Origin: Rhodospirillales bacterium
GTDB taxonomy: Bacteria > Pseudomonadota > Gammaproteobacteria > Burkholderiales > Burkholderiaceae_D
Direction: 5' to 3'
Length of the DNA: 44,838 nt
Assembly: GCA_903970305.1 (NCBI GenBank)
Contig: CAJCID010000238.1
Span: 1-44,838 of the forward strand
A program made the position numbers and the translations under genes. Positions 1 through 8,668 of the stretch are shown here, one piece after another. Position 1 is the first letter of the stretch, and each line of letters begins with the position of its first letter. The notes below the pieces were generated by a model. That model worked only from the letters and a program-made list of their open reading frames with translations, made no database searches and had not been told where the DNA came from.

Positions 1-1
1 C

Positions 2-331
2 ACGCCGGGCTATGATCCGGTCTCGGCCACGGGTCAGGTCGCTGGTGGGGCGAACCTCATCTGTTTCACGACCGGTCGAGGATCCGTCTACGGTTGCAAG
101 CCTTCGCCCTCGCTGAAGCTGGCCACCAACTCCACCATGTACCGCAACATGAGCGAGGACATGGATATCAACTGCGGCGAGATCCTCGATGGGACCGCGG
201 ACATCGCAGCGCTTGGACAGAGTATCTTCGAGCGCATCATCGCGACCGCTTCGGGCGCACGCACGAAAAGCGAAGTGTCCGGCTTTGGGGAAGACGAGTT
301 TGCACCCTGGATTCTCGGCCCAACGATGTAG
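2..331 (+). CDS. UxaA-family sugar-acid dehydratase, C-terminal part (5' end outside window)
   Basis: Only the last 109 residues are present; the reading frame is open to the left edge. The visible part carries the conserved C-terminal signature of the altronate/galactarate dehydratase family (UxaA/GarD): a TTGRGS stretch followed by GCKPSPSLKLATN, then MDINCGEILDG, and a C-terminal tail ending PWILGPTM. Family members are Fe2+-dependent enzymes that dehydrate hexonates or hexarates to 2-keto-3-deoxy acids. The stop lies 46 bp before the next dehydratase gene in the same orientation, so the two are probably co-transcribed. The family assignment is firm. The substrate (altronate, galactarate or another sugar acid) cannot be told from this fragment. 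Confidence 0.85.
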   Translation, partial: TPGYDPVSATGQVAGGANLICFTTGRGSVYGCKPSPSLKLATNSTMYRNMSEDMDINCGEILDGTADIAALGQSIFERIIATASGARTKSEVSGFGEDEFAPWILGPTM

Positions 332-377
332 TGCGGGGCCGTCCCCGTCGTCAAGATTATAAGGAAGGAGACTCGCC

Positions 378-2096
378 GTGGGTTCACCGCTGCGCCGCAG
401 CCGGGCCTGGTTTGGTCGTCTTGACCGCGACGGGTTCATCTACCGATCGTGGCTGAAGAATCGGGGTATACCCGATGACCAGTTCGACGGCCGTCCGGTC
501 ATCGGCATCTGCAACACCTTCTCGGAACTCACGCCCTGTAATGCACACTTCCGCACGCTGGCCGAGCAGGTCAAGATCGGAGTCTGGGAATCGGGTGGCT
601 TTCCTCTCGAGTTCCCCGTCATGTCTCTCGGCGAGACGATGCTCAGGCCGACGGCCATGCTTTTTCGCAATCTCGTGAGCATGGATGTCGAGGAATCGAT
701 CCGCGGCAATCCGATCGATGGCGTCGTCCTGCTGATGGGCTGCGACAAGACGACTCCCGCATTGCTGATGGGAGCAGCCAGCTGCGATCTGCCCACGATC
801 GGTGTCTCCGGCGGCCCCATGCTCTCGGGAAAGTTCCGGGGCAGCGACATCGGTTCGGGGACAGGGGTCTGGCAGATGTCCGAGGCCGTGCGCGCGGGCA
901 CGCTACCGATCGAGGAATTCCGCGAAGCGGAAAGTTGTATGCACCGCTCCGCTGGTCACTGCATGACCATGGGCACGGCTTCGACGATGGCATCGATGGT
1001 CGAAGCACTGGGCGTCGGGCTGCCAGGTAATGCCGCCTATCCTGCGGTGGATGCGCGGCGCAATCTGCTCGCGCGCATGGCCGGCCGGCGCATCGTCGCG
1101 ATGGTCGAGAAGGATCTGAGGCTCTCGCAGATTCTCACCCGTCCCGCCTTCGAGAATGCGATCCGCGTCAATGCCGCCATCGGGGGCTCCACCAATGCAG
1201 TGATCCATCTGCTGGCACTCGCCGGGCGAGTGGGGGTGGAATTGACCCTGTCTGACTGGGACCGGCTCGGCCATGACCTGCCCTGCCTGGTGGATCTGCA
1301 ACCTTCGGGCCAGTACCTGATGGAGGACTTCTGTTACGCAGGAGGTCTGCCCGCAGTGATCCGCGAACTGGGGGAAGTCCTGCACAAGGACGCGCTCACC
1401 GTCAACGGTCAGACCCTCTGGGAAAACAACCGCGATGCGCCCAATTACAACCCGGCGGTGATCCATCCCTTCGCCACACCTTTTAAGGAGAATGCCGGGA
1501 TTGCCGTGCTGAAGGGTAACCTGTGCCCGAACGGAGCGGTCATCAAGCCCTCAGCTGCAACTCCGGCGCTCCTCACGCATCGTGGACGTGCGGTGGTTTT
1601 CGAGAACAGCGATGAGATGCACGCCCAGGTCAACGATGACAGCCTTGAGGTGGATGAAACCTGCATCCTGGTCTTGAAGAACTGCGGTCCGAAGGGCTAT
1701 CCTGGGATGGCCGAGGTCGGCAACATGCCGCTGCCGGCCAAGTTGCTGCGGCGCGGGATCACGGACATGGTACGCATTTCGGACGGGCGCATGAGCGGGA
1801 CTGCATACGGGACGGTGGTCTTGCATGTCTCGCCCGAGGCGGCCGCGGGGGGCCCCCTCGCGCTCGTCCGTACCGGAGATATGATCGAGCTCGATGTCGC
1901 TGAACGCCGGCTCCATCTGGATGTGAGTCCTGCCGAGCTTGCGGCGCGAGCCGCCCGCTGGCAGGCGCCTGCACCGCCCATGGAGCGAGGCTACACGCGC
2001 CTCTACTATGACCATGTCCTGCAGGCCGATTCGGGGGCCGACCTCGACTTCCTGGTGGGGCATAGCGGAGCTGCTGTCCCGAAGGATAACCACTGA
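378..2096 (+). CDS. IlvD/Edd-family dehydratase, L-arabinonate dehydratase-like
   Basis: 572 residues, the normal size for sugar-acid dehydratases of this family. The start is a GTG with a strong ribosome binding site (AAGGAAGGAG at 361-370). Three cysteines that would bind the [2Fe-2S] cluster are visible at Cys54 (TPCN), Cys122 (MGCDKTT) and Cys195 (GHCMTMGTAST). The Lys124 region and the RMSGTAYG motif with catalytic Ser473 are also present. The order and context of these motifs, and the C-terminal GADLDFL, match the characterised L-arabinonate dehydratase type better than true dihydroxyacid dehydratase (IlvD). Expected reaction: dehydration of a pentonate or hexonate (L-arabinonate, D-fuconate or D-galactonate are known substrates of relatives) to the 2-keto-3-deoxy acid. 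It sits between a UxaA-family gene and a dehydrogenase gene, ahead of a sugar ABC importer, which supports a catabolic rather than a branched-chain amino acid role. Confidence 0.88.
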   Translation: MGSPLRRSRAWFGRLDRDGFIYRSWLKNRGIPDDQFDGRPVIGICNTFSELTPCNAHFRTLAEQVKIGVWESGGFPLEFPVMSLGETMLRPTAMLFRNLVSMDVEESIRGNPIDGVVLLMGCDKTTPALLMGAASCDLPTIGVSGGPMLSGKFRGSDIGSGTGVWQMSEAVRAGTLPIEEFREAESCMHRSAGHCMTMGTASTMASMVEALGVGLPGNAAYPAVDARRNLLARMAGRRIVAMVEKDLRLSQILTRPAFENAIRVNAAIGGSTNAVIHLLALAGRVGVELTLSDWDRLGHDLPCLVDLQPSGQYLMEDFCYAGGLPAVIRELGEVLHKDALTVNGQTLWENNRDAPNYNPAVIHPFATPFKENAGIAVLKGNLCPNGAVIKPSAATPALLTHRGRAVVFENSDEMHAQVNDDSLEVDETCILVLKNCGPKGYPGMAEVGNMPLPAKLLRRGITDMVRISDGRMSGTAYGTVVLHVSPEAAAGGPLALVRTGDMIELDVAERRLHLDVSPAELAARAARWQAPAPPMERGYTRLYYDHVLQADSGADLDFLVGHSGAAVPKDNH

Positions 2097-2134
2097 ACCA
2101 GTGCCCCAAGGGCCTGGACGAGGCGGCGTGACGC

Positions 2135-3118
2135 ATGCGCATACTGATCACCGACTATGACTTTCCCGACGTCGCCTTGGAGGAGGAGATCTACCGGGCC
2201 GCAGGCATCGAATGCAAGACCGCCCAATGTCGGTCTGAGGACGACGTCATCCAGGCTGCCCAGGGATGCAGTGGGCTCCTGGTCCAATATGCGCCGATCA
2301 ATGCACGCGTGTTTGCCGCGCGGCCCGAGATCAGGATCGTGAGCCGCTACGGCGCCGGGTTCGACACGATCCACATCGACGACGCGATTCGCTTTGGGGT
2401 CTGGGTCGCCAACTCACCCGACTACGGGGTGGGCGAGGTCGCAACCCATGCACTCGGCCTGACGCTATCTCTGCTGCGCCACCTGCATCTCTACAGCCGC
2501 GATGTCCGTGCCGGCACCTGGCATTATCTGTCTGCCGGCCGGCTGCAGCGCGTGGGCAACCTCACCTTGGGTATCCTCGGACTGGGCCGAATCGGCAAAC
2601 GGATGGCCCACCTCGCGCGCAATTCTTTTGCGCGGATCGTCGCCTGCGATCCGTATATCATCGATGGCGACTTTCCGAGCTACGTCCAGCGCTGCTCCCT
2701 CGAGGAACTTTTCGAGGTATCCAACGCCCTGTCGCTGCACGTGCCGCTCAATGACGAGACGCGCGGGATGGTCAACGCCTCGCTCCTCGCGCGCATGCCA
2801 GAAGGCAGTGTGCTCGTGAATACCGCTCGCGGCGCACTGGTGAACACGAGCGACCTCGTGCGTGCTCTCGATGACGGTCCCCTCGATGGGGCGGGGCTGG
2901 ATGTGCTCCCGCAAGAGCCCCCGGCGCCCGATGACCCGGTGGTTGCGCATCCGCGGATCCTCTGTACCCCGCATGCTGCGTTCTACTCGGTGGAAGCCGA
3001 ACGTGAACTGCGTCGCAAGGCCGCGCAGAACCTGGTTCAATGGGCCGAGCGGGGCCGGCCGGCCTATGTGGTCGCGGCGGGCGCGAGCAGGGCGGCATCG
3101 GCCGCACCCCGGAGCTAA
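2135..3118 (+). CDS. D-isomer-specific 2-hydroxyacid dehydrogenase, CtBP/PGDH-like
   Basis: 327 residues with the two-domain 2-hydroxyacid dehydrogenase layout. A Rossmann motif GLGRIG follows the conserved [12 protein letters not shown] helix. The catalytic residues are Arg232 (NTARGALV), Glu261 (LPQEPP) and His280 (CTPHAAF). Such enzymes interconvert 2-keto and 2-hydroxy acids with NAD(P)H; the CtBP-like subgroup often sits in sugar-acid catabolic clusters. The ATG at 2135 is 38 bp after the dehydratase stop and has only a weak upstream purine stretch (AGGCGG). The next gene begins 7 bp after the stop, so an operon is likely. The substrate is unknown; by context it is a sugar-derived hydroxy or keto acid. 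Confidence 0.85.
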   Translation: MRILITDYDFPDVALEEEIYRAAGIECKTAQCRSEDDVIQAAQGCSGLLVQYAPINARVFAARPEIRIVSRYGAGFDTIHIDDAIRFGVWVANSPDYGVGEVATHALGLTLSLLRHLHLYSRDVRAGTWHYLSAGRLQRVGNLTLGILGLGRIGKRMAHLARNSFARIVACDPYIIDGDFPSYVQRCSLEELFEVSNALSLHVPLNDETRGMVNASLLARMPEGSVLVNTARGALVNTSDLVRALDDGPLDGAGLDVLPQEPPAPDDPVVAHPRILCTPHAAFYSVEAERELRRKAAQNLVQWAERGRPAYVVAAGASRAASAAPRS

Positions 3119-3125
3119 GGCGCCC

Positions 3126-4205
3126 ATGGCTGCGGTGAAGGTTCGCAATGTGGAGAAGTACTTCGGCGCCACGCACGTGATCCGCGGGGTCGATATCGAT
3201 ATCGAGGACGGCCAGTTCACCGTCCTGGTGGGTCCCTCCGGATGCGGCAAGTCCACGCTGCTGCGAATGATTGCAGGCCTCGAGGAGATCAGCGAAGGTG
3301 AGATCTCGATCGGCGCACGGATCGTCAACCAGGTTCCGCCGAAGGAACGCGACATTGCAATGGTCTTCCAGAACTACGCCCTGTACCCGCACATGACGGT
3401 GTTCGATAATATGGCCTTTAGCCTGAAGCTTGCGCGGGCACCCAGGGCCGAGCTGGAAGAGCGCGTGAACAAGGCTGCGCAGATCCTGGGACTCGGCCAG
3501 CTCCTCGAGCGCTATCCGCGTCAGCTCTCCGGGGGGCAACGACAGCGCGTGGCCATGGGGCGTGCGATCGTGCGGGATCCTCAGGTCTTTCTGTTCGACG
3601 AACCCTTGTCGAATCTGGATGCGAAGCTGCGCGTTCAGATGCGCAGCGAGATCAAGGAACTCCATCAGCGCCTGCGTACGACCTCGATCTACGTCACCCA
3701 CGACCAGATCGAGGCCATGACGCTTGCCGACCGGATCGTGGTGATGCACGACGGGGTCGTCGAGCAGACCGGCGCGCCGCTCGACCTCTATGACCACCCC
3801 GCGAACGTCTTTGTGGCCGGTTTCATCGGCTCGCCCGCGATGAATTTCCTCCCGGGTGTGCTGCGTCGCCAGGCTGCCGGCGACGAGATCGAATTTCCCG
3901 ATGGGACGCGCCTGCCCAGGCCTGATCAAGCGCTCGGAGAAGAGGGCCAGGAGGTGATCTACGGTGTGCGTCCTGAGCACCTCGTGCTGTGCGAGCCGGG
4001 GCGAGGATTGCCGTGCTCTGTCGTCGTGGTCGAGCCCACCGGGGCCGACACGCAGATCCTGGCTCAGTTCGGCTCGGTCGAGTTGACCGCCGTGTTTCGC
4101 GAGCGTCACGATCTGGCTCCGAGCTCACGGGTGGATCTGCTTCCGGAGGCGGGCCGGGCACACTTGTTCGATGCCGCATCCGGGCGCGTGCTGCGCGCGG
4201 CCTAG
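3126..4205 (+). CDS. CUT1-type sugar ABC transporter ATP-binding protein (UgpC/MalK family)
   Basis: 359 residues, a full-length MalK/UgpC-type ATPase. The N-terminal ATPase domain has Walker A (GPSGCGKST), Q-loop ([13 protein letters not shown]), signature (LSGGQRQR), Walker B (VFLFDEP) and H-loop (YVTHDQ). A C-terminal OB-type regulatory domain follows, with the typical NFLPG and YGVRPEH elements. The frame is open further upstream, but the ATG at 3126 is chosen because a GGAG lies inside the stop region of the preceding gene and because homologues start at this point. The protein would energise import through the two permeases encoded downstream. The order ATPase, binding protein, permease, permease is complete for a CUT1 importer. 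Confidence 0.93.
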   Translation: MAAVKVRNVEKYFGATHVIRGVDIDIEDGQFTVLVGPSGCGKSTLLRMIAGLEEISEGEISIGARIVNQVPPKERDIAMVFQNYALYPHMTVFDNMAFSLKLARAPRAELEERVNKAAQILGLGQLLERYPRQLSGGQRQRVAMGRAIVRDPQVFLFDEPLSNLDAKLRVQMRSEIKELHQRLRTTSIYVTHDQIEAMTLADRIVVMHDGVVEQTGAPLDLYDHPANVFVAGFIGSPAMNFLPGVLRRQAAGDEIEFPDGTRLPRPDQALGEEGQEVIYGVRPEHLVLCEPGRGLPCSVVVVEPTGADTQILAQFGSVELTAVFRERHDLAPSSRVDLLPEAGRAHLFDAASGRVLRAA

Positions 4206-4308
4206 GCAACTCGGCGCCGGCAGGCCATGACGAATGCGATGGCAGCGCGGTCAAGTATGGGAGCAGCAGCGACAAGAGACTCACCTAATACCAAGAGGAG
4301 CTGGAGAC

Positions 4309-5628
4309 ATGAAGAGACTGACTAGGCGGAAATTTTTGATGACCTCGGCCGGCGTCGCCGCAGCATCCGCGCTCGGGCACCCGGTGCGCGCGGCCACGGC
4401 AGGGACCCCGTTGCGCTATCCACCCGAGACCGGAGCGAAGCTTAGGGTGTTGCGCTGGAAACGCTTCGTCCAAGGTGACGAGGACCTGTGGCTTGCCAAC
4501 ACGAAGAAATTCACGGACCAGACCGGTATCGAGGTCCGCATCGACAATGAGGGTTGGGAGGACGTGCGGCCCAAGGCCGCCGTCGCGGCCAACGTAGGCA
4601 GTGGCCCTGACATCATCCTGGGCTGGTTTGACGATCCGCACCAATACCCCGACAAACTGGTCGATCTGACGGACCTGGCCGATTACCTGGGCAGCAAGTA
4701 CGGGGGCTGGTACGACGTGTGCCGCAACTACGGCACGCGCCAGGGACGCTGGATCGCGATACCCCTGGGCATCATCGGCAACGCCCTGGTCTATCGGGAC
4801 AGCCAGCTGAAAGCAGCCGGATTCGAGACGATGCCGCGCGACACGGGAGGGTTCCTCAAGCTCTGCCAGGCTTTGCAGGCCAAGGGAACCCCCGCGGGCT
4901 TCGCTCTGGGCAAGGCCGTCGGTGATGCGAATAACTGGGCCCATTGGCTCGTCTGGTCTCATGGGGGCAAGATGGTCGATGACCAGGGGAGTGTGGTGAT
5001 CAATTCCCCCGAGACCTGGGCCGCGCTGGAGTATGCGAAACAACTCTACGCGACGTTCATTCCGGGGACCCTTTCGTGGCAGGACCCCTCGAACAACAAG
5101 GCCTTTCTCGACGGGCAGATCAGCCTGACTGCGAACGGCATCTCGATCTACTACGCCGCGAAGAACTCGCCCGAAGCGGCCTTGCAGGACATGGCCCGCG
5201 ACATCCAGCATGCGCGCTTTCCGATCGGGCCCGTGGGCAAGCCTACCGAGCTCATGCAGATCACGCAGATGATGCTCTTTAAGTACAGCAAGTATCCCAA
5301 CGCGGCGAAGTCCTACATCCAGTTCATGATGGAGGCAGGGCAGTACAACCCTTGGATGGAAGCGGCGATTGGCTACGTCAGTCAGCCTTTGAAGGCCTAT
5401 GAGGCCAATCCGGTGTGGACAGCCGATCCGAAGGCCACGCCGTACCGCGATGGCGGCAGCATCATGCTCGAACATGGCTATTCGGGACCGCTCGGCTATT
5501 CCTCTGCGGCGGTCATGGCCGACTACGTGATGGTGGACATGGTGGCTGAGGCCGCGACGGGTGCCAAGACCCCCAAAGAGGCTGCGCAGCGGGCGGCGCA
5601 GCGGGCCGAGCGCTACTACAAGGTATAA
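4309..5628 (+). CDS. Tat-exported extracellular sugar-binding protein of the ABC importer
   Basis: 439 residues from the ATG at 4309, which has a good ribosome binding site (AGAGGAG, 4294-4300). The N-terminus shows a twin-arginine signal (TRRKFLM at residues 5-11), a hydrophobic stretch and a likely AxA-type cleavage site near residues 25-30. There is no lipobox cysteine, so a soluble periplasmic protein is expected. The mature part is a family 1 solute-binding protein (GPDIILGW, IPLGIIGNALVYRD, and the AFLDGQISLTANG core). Its ligand is probably a sugar or sugar acid matching the upstream catabolic genes. It is followed by a GC hairpin (5644-5666) before the first permease. The frame extends to 4234, but that start lacks support. 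Confidence 0.9.
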   Translation: MKRLTRRKFLMTSAGVAAASALGHPVRAATAGTPLRYPPETGAKLRVLRWKRFVQGDEDLWLANTKKFTDQTGIEVRIDNEGWEDVRPKAAVAANVGSGPDIILGWFDDPHQYPDKLVDLTDLADYLGSKYGGWYDVCRNYGTRQGRWIAIPLGIIGNALVYRDSQLKAAGFETMPRDTGGFLKLCQALQAKGTPAGFALGKAVGDANNWAHWLVWSHGGKMVDDQGSVVINSPETWAALEYAKQLYATFIPGTLSWQDPSNNKAFLDGQISLTANGISIYYAAKNSPEAALQDMARDIQHARFPIGPVGKPTELMQITQMMLFKYSKYPNAAKSYIQFMMEAGQYNPWMEAAIGYVSQPLKAYEANPVWTADPKATPYRDGGSIMLEHGYSGPLGYSSAAVMADYVMVDMVAEAATGAKTPKEAAQRAAQRAERYYKV

Positions 5629-5643
5629 GCGCCCACGACGCGA

Positions 5644-5666
5644 CCGGCCCCAAAAAAGGGGGCCGG
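5644..5666 (+). repeat. GC-rich stem-loop between binding protein and permease genes
   Basis: An 8-bp perfect stem, CCGGCCCC (5644-5651) with GGGGCCGG (5659-5666), closes a loop of AAAAAAG. It lies 16 nt after the binding-protein stop and about 57 nt before the permease start. No T-run follows, so it is more likely an mRNA-stabilising or partial-termination element, as is known for binding-protein/permease junctions such as malE-malF, than a full terminator. Confidence 0.55.
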
Positions 5667-5722
5667 GCAGGGGTAGACCTTCGGGCCGCCAGCGCGGTCC
5701 GGTCAACCGAACGAGGTGCAGG

Positions 5723-6622
5723 GTGCTGTCTCGCTGGCTGAACAATCGCAACGTGCTGGGCCTGATCTTCATGCTTCCGGCCGCGGCGCTGCTCCTGACC
5801 TTTCTGACCTATCCGCTCGGTCTGGGGGTCTGGCTTGGCTTTACCGATGCGAAGATCGGGAGGGCAGGTCATTGGATCGGCCTTGAGAACTACCAGTTTC
5901 TCGCGACCGATCCGGTTGCGCTCCTGTCGCTGTTCAACACGGTCTTCTATACGGTCGTGGCGAGCGTCTTCAAGTTCGCATTGGGCTTGTGGCTGGCGAT
6001 CCTGCTCAACGAGAAACTGCCTTTCAAGGCGGTATTGCGAGCCGTGGTATTACTGCCTTGGATCGTGCCCACGGCCCTGTCCGCGCTCGCCTTCTGGTGG
6101 ATGTACGACGCGCAGTTTTCGGTGATCAGCTGGGTGCTGGTGCGTTTCGGCCTGATCCATCGGTACATCGACTTTTTGGGGGATCCGTGGCTCGCACGCG
6201 GCTCGACGATCGTCGCCAACATCTGGCGCGGCGTACCGTTCGTTGCGATCTCGCTCTTGGCGGGACTGCAGACCATCTCCCCTTCGCTCTATGAGGCGGC
6301 CGCGATCGACGGCGCCACAGCACTGCAGCGCTTTCGCTATATCACCCTGCCACTCTTGACTCCGATCATCGCAGTCGTGATGACCTTTTCGGTGCTGTTC
6401 ACCTTCACCGACTTCCAGTTGATCTACGTGCTCACGCGAGGGGGGCCCCTGAACGCGACACACCTGATGGCGACCTTGGCCTATCAGCGGGCCATTCCTG
6501 GCGGCTCCCTCGGAGAGGGTGCCGCATTGTCGACGGCGATGGTCCCCTTCCTCTTGGCGGCGATCCTATTTTCCTACTTCGGCCTGCAAAGGCGTGGTTG
6601 GCAGCAAGGCGGGGACAAGTGA
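5723..6622 (+). CDS. Sugar ABC transporter permease 1 (MalF/UgpA type)
   Basis: 299 residues from a GTG at 5723, preceded by GAGGT at 5713-5717. The frame is open to 5561 inside the previous gene, but that would add an unlikely Arg/Pro-rich extension, and MalF/UgpA-type permeases usually start just before the first helix. About six transmembrane helices are visible, the first starting at NVLGLIFMLPAAALLL. The cytoplasmic EAA loop that contacts the ATPase is EAAAIDGATALQRFRYITLP. The stop overlaps the next start (GTGA at 6619-6622), indicating translational coupling with the second permease. Confidence 0.92.
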   Translation: MLSRWLNNRNVLGLIFMLPAAALLLTFLTYPLGLGVWLGFTDAKIGRAGHWIGLENYQFLATDPVALLSLFNTVFYTVVASVFKFALGLWLAILLNEKLPFKAVLRAVVLLPWIVPTALSALAFWWMYDAQFSVISWVLVRFGLIHRYIDFLGDPWLARGSTIVANIWRGVPFVAISLLAGLQTISPSLYEAAAIDGATALQRFRYITLPLLTPIIAVVMTFSVLFTFTDFQLIYVLTRGGPLNATHLMATLAYQRAIPGGSLGEGAALSTAMVPFLLAAILFSYFGLQRRGWQQGGDK

Positions 6623-7488
6623 AACACCAGGACGACCAGGCGGGCATGGCGTATCTGGAGAGCCTGCCCCGTCGCTGGGTGACGATTTATGTGCCGCTGG
6701 GCGTGTTCCTGTTCGTGCTGCTTTTTCCGTTCTACTGGATGTGCGCGACGGCGCTCAAGCCCAACGACGAACTGCTCTCGCACGCCTCTAATCCGTTTTG
6801 GGTCAAGGCTCCCACTCTGGCGCATTTCAAACATCTGCTCTTCGAGACGCCCTATCCGGACTGGATGCTCAACACCATCCTGGTGTCGACCGCGGCCACG
6901 TTCACCTCCCTTTTTGCGGCGGTGCTGGCGGCCTACTCGATCGAGAGGCTGCGCTTTCAGGGTTCGCGCCAGGTCGGTATGGGGATCTTTCTTGCCTACC
7001 TCATCCCTCCCTCGATTCTCTTCATCCCGCTGGCCGCGATCGTGTTCCGGCTCGGCCTGTTCGATACGCGCTGGGCGCTGATCCTCACCTATCCGACGTT
7101 TCTGATCCCGTTTTGCACGTGGCTGCTGATGGGTTACTTCCGGTCCATTCCCTATGAACTCGAAGAGTGCGCGCTGATCGACGGTGCGACGCGACTGCAG
7201 ATTCTCGTGAAGATCATCCTGCCCCTTTCGGTACCGGGCCTGATCTCAGCCGGGATTTTCGCATTTACCCTGTCCTGGAACGAGTTCATCTATGCGCTGA
7301 CCTTCATTTCGTCCTCGGAGATCAAGACCGTCCCGGTCGGTGTGGTGACCGAGCTTGTCGAGGGCGATGTTTACCACTGGGGTGCGCTGATGGCGGGGGC
7401 GCTTCTCGGGTCTTTGCCCGTGGCGGTGATCTACTCGTTCTTCGTCGAATACTACGTGTCGGGTATGACCGGAGCGATCAAGGAGTAG
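6619..7488 (+). CDS. Sugar ABC transporter permease 2 (MalG/UgpE type)
   Basis: 289 residues. The GTG start overlaps the preceding stop (GTGA), with an AAGGCGGGG ribosome binding site at 6606-6614. Six transmembrane helices are expected (for example VTIYVPLGVFLFVLLFPFYWM). The EAA loop reads EECALIDGATRLQILVKIILP, so the second position of the EAA triad is changed but the distal GxxxxxxxxxxLP pattern is intact. It completes the CUT1 importer. Its last 11 bp overlap the 3' end of the convergent alpha/beta hydrolase gene, leaving no room for a dedicated terminator. Confidence 0.92.
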   Translation: MKHQDDQAGMAYLESLPRRWVTIYVPLGVFLFVLLFPFYWMCATALKPNDELLSHASNPFWVKAPTLAHFKHLLFETPYPDWMLNTILVSTAATFTSLFAAVLAAYSIERLRFQGSRQVGMGIFLAYLIPPSILFIPLAAIVFRLGLFDTRWALILTYPTFLIPFCTWLLMGYFRSIPYELEECALIDGATRLQILVKIILPLSVPGLISAGIFAFTLSWNEFIYALTFISSSEIKTVPVGVVTELVEGDVYHWGALMAGALLGSLPVAVIYSFFVEYYVSGMTGAIKE

Positions 7489-8635
7489 CGCCGGCGGCCA
7501 GGAAAGGTACCAGGGCGGCCTCGAAAGCGTCGGGCGCCTCGAGATGGGGGATGTGGCCGACATCAGCTACTTCGACCACGCGCACGTGGGCGATCGCCGC
7601 AGCGGCGGCCCGTGCCAGCCTCGGAAAATCGCCCAGGGTCTCGGCCCGGCCCGGGCGGGCGGCTGACTTGCCCGGGGCCGTGCGATCGCGCGCTCCATAG
7701 ATGAGCAGCACGGGCATCTGGAGCTCATCGAGCTCGTACACCACGGGTTCCTGGTAAATCATCTGTGAGGTCAGCGCCTGGGCGCGGGCGAAGCGGGGAT
7801 ACTCCCCGCTGCCCATCAGTCTCACGTACGGCTCCACCAGCTCATGCTCGAACTCTTCAGACCAATGGACGAAGTACCCCTGGACGTAGCGCCGATAGGA
7901 TTCCGCCGTGACCGAAAGCTGTTGCTGAACGAGGCTCTCTGTGCTTTGCGGAGGGATCGAGCGCCGATAGTCTTCCAGTCCGATGGGATCCTCGAGCACG
8001 AGTCGCTCGACATGCTCTGGATAGCTCAGCGCGAATCGGATCGCAAGCATTCCGCCAGTCGAGTGCCCCACAACCAGGGCACGCGCGATGTGGAGGTGAT
8101 CGAACAAGGTCAAGGTGTTCTGGGCAAGGAGATCGAAGCTGTAGGCGAGATCGGGTTTGGACGACTTGCCAAAGCCGATCTGGTCGGGCACCACGACCCG
8201 ATAGCCCGCGTTGATGAGCGTGCGTACGGTTCTGTCCCAATAGAAGCCCGCGAAGTTCTTGCCGTGAAGCAGGACCACCGTGTGCCCGTTGGCCGCGCCC
8301 GTGGGCGGGATGTCCATGTAGGCCATGCGCACGCTCTGGCCGTCGTTGACGAGTTCCAGAAAGTGCACCGGGAAAGGGTAGGTCCATGCCTCAAGTCCGA
8401 TGCCAAGGGCGACCGGATAGCGCGGCTCTTCGGTCGCGGACCCTGCTGCGAGTGCCCCGCGTGGTCCAGACACTTCGCCCAGCGCGAGCAGACAAACCAC
8501 CAACCCGATCATTGCAATCTTGCGCTGCGTTGTGGCGTGTGGTGAATGAGACGCAGGGGCTTCGATTCGGTGCAAAATGCGGCGAAGCAGAGGTATCCTG
8601 AGCATAAACAGACCCAACCTTTTGCGAGGAAGCAT
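7478..8635 (-). CDS. Exported alpha/beta hydrolase
   Basis: 385 residues if started at 8635. The catalytic triad of an alpha/beta-hydrolase fold is visible: Ser192 (GHSTGG), Asp317 (GARDRTAPG) and His361 (VGHIPHLEAP), with the oxyanion-hole HG in VVLLHGKNF. An N-terminal hydrophobic segment (IAMIGLVVCLLALG) ending near an ALAAG site suggests export. The start is uncertain. ATG at 8635 leaves only 33 bp to the divergent kinase start; ATG at 8605 would shorten the long N-region; neither has a clear ribosome binding site. The ester, amide or lactone substrate is unknown. The - strand frame is open far upstream to 10033, but that part is antisense to the kinase and not credible as coding. Confidence 0.8.
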   Translation of the reverse strand: MLPRKRLGLFMLRIPLLRRILHRIEAPASHSPHATTQRKIAMIGLVVCLLALGEVSGPRGALAAGSATEEPRYPVALGIGLEAWTYPFPVHFLELVNDGQSVRMAYMDIPPTGAANGHTVVLLHGKNFAGFYWDRTVRTLINAGYRVVVPDQIGFGKSSKPDLAYSFDLLAQNTLTLFDHLHIARALVVGHSTGGMLAIRFALSYPEHVERLVLEDPIGLEDYRRSIPPQSTESLVQQQLSVTAESYRRYVQGYFVHWSEEFEHELVEPYVRLMGSGEYPRFARAQALTSQMIYQEPVVYELDELQMPVLLIYGARDRTAPGKSAARPGRAETLGDFPRLARAAAAAIAHVRVVEVADVGHIPHLEAPDAFEAALVPFLAAGATP

Positions 8636-8668
8636 GATAGCGCCAGTTGCCACAGGGCGGCGAGCGGG

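Noticed and set aside
2772-5772. Long - strand frames (445 and 495 codons) opposite the ABC transporter genes
   Set aside because: These are antisense to clear ATPase and binding-protein genes and have shadow-like composition.
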